Shown piece by piece: positions 52,760 through 62,530 of a stretch of 64,000 bases of DNA; position 1 is the stretch's first letter, and the number at the start of each line of letters is the position of its first letter. The notes under the pieces are model-generated. The model ran no database searches. It had not been told where the DNA came from and saw nothing but the letters and a program-made list of their open reading frames with translations. This DNA comes from Orientallactaga sibirica (lineage: Eukaryota > Chordata > Mammalia > Rodentia > Dipodidae). The DNA lies in contig JAEOAD010000982.1 in assembly GCA_036365145.1 (NCBI GenBank), forward strand, positions 8,644,001 to 8,708,000, read 5' to 3'. The position numbers and the translations under genes are program-made.

Positions 52760-55700
52760 GATTCACAGACCTGCGTATTCTTTCTGTGGGGATGCTCTGT
52801 CATGTGGAAGTCTGATTCAGTTCGTCATCTGAATCCTGGAGGCTGGTACTCCATCCTTGCAGAATCTTGCCTCTGAAATGGTATTTCAACTGTGCCTTTG
52901 GCAGACCATTCCACTGTTCTGTGCTGGGCCATTGTATCATGGAGAAGTCAATCTGTCATGCATCCAGTGAATGTCATGATCATGACCCACCCCCTTATCT
53001 CACCTGTTGTGATGAGATTACATGCAATCCCACCTATGGATCAGGTACTTTGTAAGCCCCTGCACAGGGAGCCAGAACGAGGCTCTGCTGGCAGAAAAAG
53101 TAAACTTGCCACTGAAATAAGTATCTACCTATCCCTGAATGAATCAATGGATTTTCTAGGATGGAATGGATTCAATGAAGTCATATACTACCAAGGAACC
53201 ACTCTTGTTAAGGTGAAGAACTAGATTGGAAGCCCAGTGTTATCTATGTTGTTGACAGGTATCAATCAAAGAACATAATTGGGCTCATACATCACATCTG
53301 CCCTTAACTTCATTGTTTCTATCCAGTTCTACAGTGGCTGATAATGAAGATTGACTGATACACGTTGGTTGGTGGTTTTCATGATTTTTTTTTTTTTTTA
53401 TTTGGCTGGTCGGTGCCTCTTCCTTGGCTGAATGCATTACAGTGGGGATAGACATGAGAATTCTAGAAATGCAAACTTTTTATCACTTAGATATATCTGT
53501 CTACATGCCCAAACTAGCTACCATGATGACCCACACACAAGGGCACCAAGAAGTACAAACCACTTTATATGTCCAGAATATGAAGAGTAAGAATTAGATG
53601 GAGAACAAGCCATGGCTATCATAGTCTCCATTTGTTATACTCTATCAGAAAGGCCTCAAAGAGTGTTCTTTCTCGCATGTTCTGCAGGGTTTTAGTGAAA
53701 GTAAATGTTTACTTGAAGCCTTTTTTCTTCCTAGAATACAAGCAATGTTTCCTTAGGACGGGTTTCGAGACAGGGTAGCTGTTGGGTTTTGCACAAAACG
53801 TTATTTCCTTGTGCTTTGGTGCTGGTTATAAGAGCATACTATGCCTGGCCTTTTTAGTTCAGTTAGGGAGGCATTTTTTTAAAACAGCTGTTCAGCACTC
53901 AGGTAAATAGGCTTCCTGTGGGACCATTTGCCTGGATGGCCGGTCAGGGCCCTGCACATTTGAATCTCACTGACATGCAAGTCTGTCCCATGTCCACATG
54001 CTTATATTACTATTAATGTTTTTTGGCCCTCAATTGATTCTCTCCCCAACTATAATATACAATTCGTGAATGCTGAGACTGTCTCCTTTCACTTTATAGC
54101 CTCAGCTCCTAGGACAATATCCTACCCACATAAAATGCTTTGTAATATTTGACATTGGTGATGAAGTGATTCTAGAAAGCAAACAAAATGGACTTTATGA
54201 CTAAGATAGCCACCCATGCAAATAATGCAAGGCAAACAGTTCTCAAAGGATAAACAGGACCCAGAATGTCTTTTCCCCGAGGCCCTATCTGATCTGATGT
54301 GTTTGCTCTGACCTCGCGCAAATGGCCCTTTGTGAGCAAGCCCCACAAATTGGAGGGCCTGGGTGACATTTTCTGTGGCTGAGGTTCAGAGGATTGCAGC
54401 TTCTTGGGAAGGCGTTATTGAACCAGAATCCCAGAAAGCAGAACAAGCTTAGCCAAGTCCCTGTCAAGTAAGAGTGTAACCATTTTATTTTATGTGCAAG
54501 ACCTCAAGTAGCTCAAAGCAACATTTTCAAGTAGAAAAATTTGGTCCCATTCCCATTTTTACTTTTAGCCCCAACCCAGAAACAAAAACAAAATGCCTAC
54601 TATTTGGGGAAACCAAGAAATTGTTTTGACTTTTTGCTTTATGACCCAAACCTATATATTACTGGCTGCCACGGCATTATTCCTCCCTGCGCACTCATCA
54701 CTCAGAACTACAGAGGTGAAAATATTCCAAAATATTATGCAATGTCTGTTACACATTTTGATGCAAAAAAAAACTTGTTAACAAGATGGTGATTTAATAG
54801 AAACTTATAGATTCATTGTAGAATATTTCTAATGTTGAAGTTTTAAAAGAAAAGTTTATGTGTGTTGTATTTTCACTTATCTCTTTTGAGAATTACTACT
54901 TCTTTGGGATAAATTCATATGTGATCATAGTATGATTCTAACAAATTTAGGCACCAAATAAAATAAATTAAGGAAAAGAATTTATTTAATAAGAGTCCAG
55001 AAATGAAGTATCTTATTTTCAGATCCATAAGGGCAGTAATAAAATCTCAGATGCTGTGACATCAGACACATAAATCGAATATGGGGTTTCTTATTTTAGC
55101 ATATTATTTCTTCAAGATTACAAAATATAAATATAAACACGGGACAAGCCCTTCAATTATTCAGATGTATGCTAGTCTTTACTACTTTGATTACTTTTTA
55201 TTGGATTTTGAAATTTTTTAAATCTTTTTTTAGAATAGAGCTTGTCAAATAGTTTAGTGTAACTGATCTTCCTCAGTGCTTTTGGCAGGAATTTCATTGT
55301 AGAGAAATGTAATCACCACCCCTGGCTTTAAATTGATCTCACCCTAGTAAGATAATGAGGAAAGGGAGTGAACATGCTCCAGAGATGCCACTAAAGCTAA
55401 GTTGTCACTACCTGTTTCTAGGCCTACTGTAATATTTTCAAGCCCCCCAAATCAAAGTTCAAGTTTTTTATCATCATGTAGGTTGTCTCCCAAATGCAAA
55501 CGTATCTATCAACTATCAGGTATCTTTCAAAAAAGTTGAGTAATTTCTCACTTGGAATTTAAGTTGTAAATAGCATTGCTACATCTTATAAAGTTGGGGC
55601 AAGAATGAGTTATAGTAATGAACAGCTGACATGTGTGACGTGTGTGATGGACAGCGTAATGGCAATTTCACTACCTTGTTTTTGGTGAGTCATCGTCAGG

Positions 55701-55886
55701 AACTGGCCATTTTAACCAGCTGAGGCTGTGGAAAAGGACAAGTCAGTCAAGAATAGCACTGGAAATTTTCCTGTCTGTATCTCATCTCATTGATTGCCAT
55801 CCCAGCCTTTGGAAAGCACCACTAATGCAAGTCAATAAGAATATTACTGAATAATATGTCTTTGGAACAGAGAGGGCCCCATAGGA
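52760..55886. other. longest repeat-poor single-copy stretch
   Basis: About 3.1 kb with no recognised transposon, only a T-run at about 53387-53399. Frames up to about 110 codons (e.g. 52892-53224) show no domain. It could hold regulatory sequence or a non-coding exon, but nothing in it is diagnostic. Confidence 0.4.
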
Positions 55887-56342
55887 CAGCACTGTCCAAT
55901 GGAAGTATAATGCAAGTCACATGTGCAGTTTCAAACTTTCCAATAGCCACATTTAAGGCACTGAAAAAGAAACAAGTGAATCTAATTTAATGACATTTTA
56001 TTTAGTGCAATACATCCAATGTATTCTTATGTCAAGATGTGATCTAAAACACTAATGAGAGTATATTTTTGAGACAGAGTCTCACTTCAGCCCAGATTGA
56101 TCTCACTCTTTAGCCCCAGGCTGGCCTCAAACTCACGGCAAGCCTCCGACCTAAGACTTCCAAGAGCTAAGATTAAAGGAGTGGCCACCACACCCAGCTG
56201 AGATGTTTTATATTCGTTTTTGGAATAAGTCTTACAAAATGGGTGTGTATTGTACGCTCACAGCATACCTCAGCCAAGAGTGGCTACATTTGAAACATTT
56301 AATAGCCACATGTGGCTAATGAGTAAATTATTGAACAGACCC
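55887..56342. mobile_element. MER5A-like hAT element split by a B1
   Basis: Left end CAGCACTGTCCAATGGAAG, then CAATAGCCACATTTAAGGC; right part CGCTCACAGCATACCTC and ATAGCCACATGTGGCTAATG with terminal ATTGAACAGACC. Both ends of this non-autonomous hAT element are present. Confidence 0.88.
56069..56200 (-). mobile_element. B1-type SINE
   Basis: TTTTTGAGACAGAGTCTCAC, CCAGGCTGGCCTCAAACTC, CCACCACACCCAGCTGAG, inserted in the MER5A-like element. Confidence 0.85.
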
Positions 56343-56694
56343 GGAGTGGAGACTATTTCATCAGATACCTGTGCCTGATAAATAAGGACCCAAGAACCAC
56401 AGAGATGAAGCCACATGACAGAAAATAAGACCAGAAACCAGATCATCAGATTTTTAATTACCCCTCAAGGCTTGTTCCATTTTTAAAATTTAATTAAATT
56501 TAATTTTTTTCATATAGATACATAGATAATTAGGTTTCATTATGGCATATTTTAATACAATAGTTTTGTTTTCCTTTCCTACCTTATTTCTTTAAGGTTT
56601 TTTTTTTTTTTTTTAAATATTATTGTCTGCCTATCCTATATCCCAATTTTATTTGGCTTCTGCAATTTTTGTAGCAAAAACATCTTAAAAGAAG

Positions 56695-56810
56695 AGGTTT
56701 AGTGGGAGGAGGAGGGGAATGACAGAGGGTAAGGAGGTTAATATGATTAGAATGCATTATATAAATGTATGAAATTGCCAAAATATAATTAAAATAAAAT
56801 TTAAATATTA
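56695..56810 (+). mobile_element. L1 3' tip (tentative)
   Basis: GGGAGGAGGAGGGGAATG, TATGATTAGAATGCATTATA and ATGTATGAAATTGCCAAAA with an A-rich end resemble a rodent L1 tip. Confidence 0.5.
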
Positions 56811-56936
56811 AAATAGGAATAAGAGTAAAGATACATTCTCATGTGATACTACAGAAGTAATTCAACACAAGGCTCTCAGTAGAAATGAAAGTGAAGAGAT
56901 ATTAAGCAACAATTTTAATTTTTAATTTTTTTTTTT

Positions 56937-57085
56937 TTTTTGGTTTTTTGAGGTAGGGTCTCACTCTGGCCCAGGCTGACCTGGAATTAACTATGTAGTC
57001 TCAGGGTGGCCTCGAACTCAAGGCGATCCTCCTACCTCTGCCTCCCAAGTGCTGGGATTAAAGGTGTGTGCCACCATGCCCGGCT
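56937..57085 (-). mobile_element. B1 SINE
   Basis: GGTTTTTTGAGGTAGGGTC to CACCATGCCCGGCT, inserted into the T-rich (tail) side of the neighbouring tSINE-I. Confidence 0.93.
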
Positions 57086-57297
57086 CAATTTTTAATTTTT
57101 TTAATTATTAGAAGAAGAGAGAGAAAGAGGGAGCGAGGAAGAGAGAGAATGATCATGCCAGGGCCTCCAGTTGCTGCAAATGAACTCCAGACATATGCAT
57201 CTTTGTGCATCTGGCTTATGTGGGTCCTGGGGATTCAACCCTGGGTACTTTGGCTTTGCAGGCAAGTGCCTTAACAACTAAGCCATCCCTCCAGCCC
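57086..57297 (-). mobile_element. tSINE-I copy
   Basis: GA-rich part, GCATCTTTGTGCATCTGGC body, head TAAGCCATCCCTCCAGCCC. The sequence CAACAATTTTAA after it (from about 57301) also precedes the B1 (about 56908), so the SINE came first and the B1 entered its tail. Confidence 0.9.
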
Positions 57298-57334
57298 TAA
57301 TCAACAATTTTAAAGTATAATTCCAAGGACTACC

Positions 57335-57726
57335 GTGGTAGTTTGAATATATGTCCCCCAATATATTCAGTGTTTTACTAGTTATAGTTTGCATCTGCAA
57401 TCACCTTGCTAGAGGCAATGTCACTGGGGGCCAGTCTTAAGGTGGTAATGGTGTGGGTTTGAGATTCCTTTGTAAAGATATGCAAATGTGCCTAGCAGGA
57501 GTTCCTGAAGTGTGCTGTGTGACCTTTTGGCTGTAGTTTTGCTCTGTGTGCGGTGATGGCTGGTTGGCTTTTGCTCTCTCTGCTCGGCCCTGTGAAGAGC
57601 AGGCTGCTTCTCCTGCCTTTATGGAACTTCCCCTGGATCTGTAAGCTTCAATAAATAATATCCCTTCCTCCATAACTGTGCCTGGTCTGGAAGTTCGTCT
57701 CAGCGAACCTGAAGCTGTCTGTTACA
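57335..57726 (+). mobile_element. solo ERVL/MaLR-type LTR
   Basis: GTGGTAGTTTGAATATATG... to ...CTGTCTGTTACA (392 bp) with AATAAATAATATCCC. The flanks CTACC/CTACC (57330-57334 and 57727-57731) give a 5-bp duplication if the first T of the LTR was lost. Confidence 0.93.
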
Positions 57727-57731
57727 CTACC

Positions 57732-58300
57732 TTTCTCAATTTGCTTGGTTTCCTGCACTGGTGAAATTTTCCAGTTATGAGTGCAAACACCATAGCATCA
57801 TCCCACTAATCTGAGTATTGGCTCTGGGAAAATATGCATATTAATAAACTATTATTTTAGAAGTGCTTAAAATGAAAAGTGATGATTATTAAGAAATCCT
57901 TTGAAAATCAACTTCAGTCTCCCTCCCCTGTTTTTGAATAGTGGTAATAAACTTGCCCATAAGAAGAATGTTTCAACTATAGTGTATCTGGGTCTCAGCA
58001 AGCTATCTCAGGACTATAATAGTATTTTGTGGATGAGAAGCATAGGATAGATGGTAGGATAGATATGTGAATTCAAGTTTGATCTTGGATGTCAACTTTG
58101 AGAGGTGGAGCTTTAGTGCTATTGTCAAAGCCTTCCACTCACTGCTGTCTTGTTCTACATTTATAAAAGATTATGAAAAATACTCATGAGAAATCCTCAG
58201 CAAATTTGTAGAAGCAGAATAGATTCCAAAGCCAATGGCAGCTTTCAAATTCATGAGGTTCTTAACAAGCTAAATGAAAAGTTAAAATTAACAGAAGTAG
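57732..58300. other. single-copy sequence
   Basis: No feature recognised. Confidence 0.4.
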
Positions 58301-58551
58301 GGCTGGAGAGAGGGCTTAGCAGTTAAGGCTAAGAACGCTGGTTCTAATCTCCAGCAGTTCCAATCTCCAGGTCCCACGTTTAGCCAGATGCAAAGTGACG
58401 CAAGGGCACAATGCCGCACTTGGCCACAAGGGGGCGCACACATCTGAATTTCATTCGCAGCAGTTGAGAGGCTGCTGGCGCACCCATCTCTGTCTTCCTC
58501 TCCCTCCCTCTCTCTCTCTCTCTCTCTCCAAAAATAATAATAATAATAACA
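58301..58551 (+). mobile_element. tSINE-II copy
   Basis: Head GGGCTGGAGAGAGGGCTTAG, partial duplication in the tRNA half (TAATCTCCAG then CAATCTCCAG), full GC-rich insert, CT-rich part and (AAT)n tail. Confidence 0.94.
58421..58439 (+). promoter_or_regulatory. best CTCF-like motif of the window
   Basis: TGGCCACAAGGGGGCGCAC differs only slightly from the CTCF consensus as I recall it (TGGCCACCAGGGGGCGCTA). It lies in a tSINE-II. Binding is inferred from sequence only. Confidence 0.65.
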
Positions 58552-58807
58552 AGTAAACGTAATAAGGTTGCAAGTAAATATATGTACTTTAAAAGAATTA
58601 AACTGCACAAACAATATTAAAAGGGCATTCTTAAGACATTTAACTCATCCTGAGCAAAAGTGTATATGGCTGCCATAAATTAAATGTCATCTTGGCCTAT
58701 CTTATTCTCAGTATAATGAGAAGGCTAATTTTATCCTATTTGGTGCCTCCCAGACTGTGTCTGGGTTATGGTACTTAGACCATGGCAGACTAGCTATATC
58801 CGTTATG
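58552..58807. other. single-copy sequence
   Basis: No feature recognised. Confidence 0.4.
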
Positions 58808-59165
58808 TGTCTTTCATTGCTGTGACATAATGCCTGACAAAAGCAACTTAAGGAAGGAAGGGTTTATTTTGGCTCACATTATGAGGCAACAGTCTATCAT
58901 GATAGAAGAGTCATGGAAGCAGGAACTTGAGGCAGCTGGTCACATTGTAACTGCAGTCAGGAAGCAGAGCGAGATGAATTTTTGTGCTCATCTTGCTTTG
59001 TTTTTGTATTCAATCTGAGACCCTAGTCCATGGGGTGATGTCACCCGTAGTTAAGGTGGGTCTTCTCACCTCAACTCAATCTAAAAACTCCCTCACAGAC
59101 ATACCTAGAAGTTTGTCTCCTAGGTGATTCTACACCTTATAAAGTTGACAATATTAACCATCACC
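58808..59165. mobile_element. URR1-like hAT element
   Basis: TTTCATTGCTGTGACATAATGCC, GGAAGGGTTTATTTTGGCTC, GAGGCAGCTGGTCACATTG, GGTGGGTCTTCTCACCTC, GTTTGTCTCCTAGGTGATTC, AAAGTTGACAATATTAACC: complete and collinear with a common rodent non-autonomous repeat. Confidence 0.72.
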
Positions 59166-59929
59166 TGGAAAAAGTACAATGGATCTGAAATAGGCAGCTG
59201 AAGTAGAAAAGCGTCTGGAAACAATTGTGTGCTGAAGCTGGCTGCTAGTCACTTGCTAGCAATTGTACTTCAGAATTTTGTGAGCTGGTTCTTCAAACCT
59301 TGGTAGCTTGACATGGGCCATGATGGAAGTATTTAAACCATCGCAACTAGCAAATATTTGAAATTAGGACGCTCTGTTTCCAGAGAATGAGTTTTGTCAT
59401 ACCACCATTGTCAGGAAATTTCTGATGCTGTTTGTGATTTAGGCCATAGAATGTGTTACATTCAATGAAAACAAAATGACTCTCGCCAAAAAATTAAGAG
59501 AGTAAAGATTTTAGACCTATCTAATTACTTAAAGAGCTTAGATTTTCCTTTTACACAAATCAGAACGAGTCTTCTCCAACACTCCCATCTCTACTCTGCA
59601 GACTTGAGATCTCATAGCTTCCCCACCCACCTGGAAAGGCCACCAAAGTATACTGAAAAAAAAAAGACAACTCTTGTGGTTTTGTTATCATTGAATGCTA
59701 TACTTTAACAGTTTATTTCAGTATGGACCAACGTAGCTCTGAATATCCAAACATCCCAAACATTTGTATATGCAAATAACCTGGGGATCTTATTAAAATG
59801 CAGGTTTCATCACTTTCTTTGGTTGCAGAGCACTGCCAAATCAAGCTGGAACTGAAACAGAAGCTTCCTCCCTACTGGCTAGCTATCATATTATGGGAAG
59901 ATGCTTCTGGCTTCTGGGAGAGAAAAGTC
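59166..59929. other. mostly single-copy; possible hAT relic
   Basis: Around 59738-59850, AATAACCTGGGGATCTTATT and AAAATGCAGGTTTC recall short MER-type hAT elements, too diverged to assign. An A-run lies near 59658-59667. Confidence 0.4.
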
Positions 59930-60545
59930 ATCAACAGGCTCTGAGTCCTATAGAACTGAACTGACATAGTGACATTGCTGTAATTGGGTAGTCAACTGTT
60001 CTCTGATTGAATTTGAGGCCTGCTTCATGGGAGGAATTCATGCTTGGCGCTAAAATCTTAGTTAAAAACCCTATGGCTGGGAAGATTGTAGGCTTTAAGT
60101 GGGAAGCTACTATTGTTTGGCAAAATGAATATGTGGTGCCCATCAAATTGCCTTCTACATATTTTTGCTTATGTCCATAGATTAGCGTCCGATTAGCATT
60201 GCTGTCACATTTGGTAAGAGAAGCTTCTTTTTGCAGTAAGCAGCGACTACTGGGGGGACTCAGGACTGATAAAAGTGGTGAAAATAAGTGACTGTTGAGT
60301 TCTGAGCACTAAATGAGACATCTATATGACCCCCTCCAAGACCCATGGAAAATTGTGGAAGAGTGGGTATAAAGGGTGTAAGAGCCAGATGATAGGTAAG
60401 AGTGATGTGGAATGCTATCTTCTATACATGAGATGACCGATATCTTCATGACCTCACAGAAACTGTCCTTACCAGGACACGAAACCTCCACATGACTTGA
60501 CCCATCAACATTTTGTCATGCATTGTGGAGAACGAAAATCAAAAT
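59930..60545 (+). mobile_element. L1 3' UTR
   Basis: AACCCTATGGCTGGGAAGATTG, CCATCAAATTGCCTTCTAC, GTTCTGAGCACTAAATGAGAC and GAAAATTGTGGAAGAG are collinear with 29.3-29.7 kb on the same strand. More diverged. Confidence 0.75.
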
Positions 60546-60548
60546 GGT

Positions 60549-60774
60549 GGGCTGGGGAAATGGCTTAGTGGTTAAGGTGCTTGCCTGCAAAGCCAAAGGA
60601 TCTTGGTTCGATTCCCTAGGACCCATGTAAGCCAGATGCACAAGGTAACGCATGCATCTGGAGTTTGTTTGCAGTGGCTGGAGGCCCTGGTGCACCCATT
60701 CTCTCTCTCTCTCTCTCTACCTGCCTATCTCTGTATCTCTCTCAAATAAATAAATAGAAATAAAATATTAAAAA
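60549..60774 (+). mobile_element. tSINE-I copy, reference for pol III boxes
   Basis: A box TGGCTTAGTGG (60561-60571) and B box GGTTCGATTCC (60605-60615) match the tRNA-promoter consensus. CT-rich 3' part, AATAAATAAATAG tail. Flanks AAAATCAAAATGG on both sides. Confidence 0.96.
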
Positions 60775-60830
60775 AAAATCAAAATGGCATCAAATAGAAG
60801 ACTGACTCATTGGAAAGAAAAAGGGAATCA

Positions 60831-60998
60831 GCCGGGCGTGGTGGCACACGCCTTTAATCCCAGCACTTGGGAAGGCAGAGGTAGGAGGGTCGCCGTGAGT
60901 TCAAGGCCACCCTGAGACTACATAGTGAGTTCCAGGTCAGCCTGGGCCAGAGTGAGACCCTATTTCAAAAAACCAAAAAAAGAAAGAAAGAAAGAAGA
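60831..60998 (+). mobile_element. B1 SINE
   Basis: GCCGGGCGTGGTGGCACACG to CAAAAAACCAAAAAAAG, (AAAG)n tail, flanks AAGGGAATCAG on both sides. Low divergence. Confidence 0.96.
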
Positions 60999-61702
60999 AG
61001 GGAATCAGCAGAGAAGGGAATGAGACGAGATTATGATTAAAGCACAAAAAAGAAAAATAGCTAATATTTACTCTCTGCCGTACCCAGTATCTTTTTTCAT
61101 ATCACCAGAGCCAGAGGAAGGGCTGATACATTTCACTACTGAATGAAATTTCTGCCACAAAGTAACAAACTGCAAGCTCTAATTTCCTAGGTCTGGGGCA
61201 GAGACCAAGATCCCAAATCTCTAACCAGCCCCCAGGTAATGGCAAAGCTGCCGGTCTATGCACACTTTGAAGAGTAAGAGTTGAAGTTATGGATTAGTGT
61301 GCTTGCTTGCTTTCTCTTCCCCCACCTCGGTCTGCCAGTAAATGTAACATCTGAAGATCTGTGGCCTCAAGTTCCACACACTGTCTTTGCTCATCTCCCA
61401 CAGAGAAAGAAACTGACTTATGTGTATGTCATTATTTGTCCTCTTGTAGAATTACTTTTTATTGAATAGCACTTAAGCCTTACTCTTGCTGTCTATACTG
61501 ATTATCATTGTAAAAAAAAAAAAAAGTTGTGGAGGAAATGCGTTCATTTACCCATTGTAGGGAAATTGTCAAGGATGTCATCCACTACAGCGTGTTCTGC
61601 TCGTTGAGGACTCAGGGAGTTTTTTCTTAATGTGTTTTTCCAAGAATTACTTCTCCTGTATAACTTATTCTTTTTTAATCTTACCAATGCTGGGAATTTT
61701 AA
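60999..61702. other. single-copy sequence
   Basis: No feature recognised. A-run near 61512-61525. Confidence 0.4.
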
Positions 61703-61919
61703 AACTATTTTACTTATTACTTATTTATTTGAGAGAAATAGAGATAAACAGGTAGATAGAGAATAGGCATGCCAGGGTTTCTAGCCACTGCAAATGAGGT
61801 CTAGATGCATGTGCCACCTTGTGCATCTGGCTCATGAGGGGGGGGGGTCCTGAGAGTCAAACCTGGGTTCTTAGGCTTCACAGGCAAGCACCTTAACTGC
61901 TAAGCCATCTCTTGAGTCC
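61703..61919 (-). mobile_element. tSINE-I copy
   Basis: TTATTTATTTGAGAGAAATAG, CACCTTGTGCATCTGGC with a G9 run (about 61839-61847), head AAGCCATCTCTTGAGTCCC. Confidence 0.9.
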
Positions 61920-61966
61920 CATTTTATTTTTTGGAATTTTTCTTTTTTAAAAAAAGATTTATTTTG

Positions 61967-62122
61967 AGCCGGGCGTGGTGGCGCACGCCTTTAATCCCAG
62001 CACTCGGGAGGCAGAGGTAGGAGGATCGCAGAGAGTTCGAGGCCACCCTGAGACTATGTAGTTAATTCCAGGTCAGCCTGGACCAGAGTGAGACCCTACC
62101 TCGAAAAACCAAAAAAAAAAAA
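61967..62122 (+). mobile_element. B1 SINE
   Basis: GCCGGGCGTGGTGGCGCACG to ACCTCGAAAAACC plus A-tail, flanked by AAAAAAAGATTTATTTT on both sides. It entered the tail side of the next SINE. Confidence 0.96.
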
Positions 62123-62326
62123 AAGATTTATTTTTATATATTTATTTATTAGAGACAGAGGGAGAGAGAGATCGAAAGTGAGTGAGAATGGGCGAGCCAG
62201 AGCTTCTCGCCACTGCAAGTGAACTCCAGACACATGTGCCACCATGTGCATCTGGCTTACATGGGACCTGGGTCCTTAGGCTTCACAGGCAAGTGCCTTA
62301 ACTACTAAGCCATCTCTCCAGCCCCA
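62123..62326 (-). mobile_element. tSINE-I copy
   Basis: GATTTATTTTTATATATTT tail side, CACCATGTGCATCTGGC, head AAGCCATCTCTCCAGCCCC. Internal deletion in the tRNA part. Confidence 0.9.
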
Positions 62327-62384
62327 TTTTTTTGTTTTGGAATTTTAAATTGGCTTTCTTTTCTTTTTTCTTTCAACATTCATT

Positions 62385-62530
62385 CCATGCATAATGACTG
62401 AGCATCTATCTGCCAGGTTCCAGATACCGGCCTAGGTTCTGAGGAATAGCAGAAAGCAAAACAGACACATATCTTTGCTCTCACGGGTCTCAATGCTCTG
62501 ACAGGAAATACAGATCCACATTGAAGCTCC
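62385..62530 (-). mobile_element. L2 3' end
   Basis: TGACTGAGCATCTATCTGCC, GGCCTAGGTTCTGAGGAATAG, AGCAAAACAGACACATATC and TGCTCTCACGGGTCTCAATG follow antisense L2 order. Confidence 0.75.

Noticed and set aside
60549..60640. tRNA gene in SINE heads
   Set aside because: A and B boxes are good, but no cloverleaf with acceptor stem pairing is formed. The sequence repeats many times with SINE bodies and target duplications.
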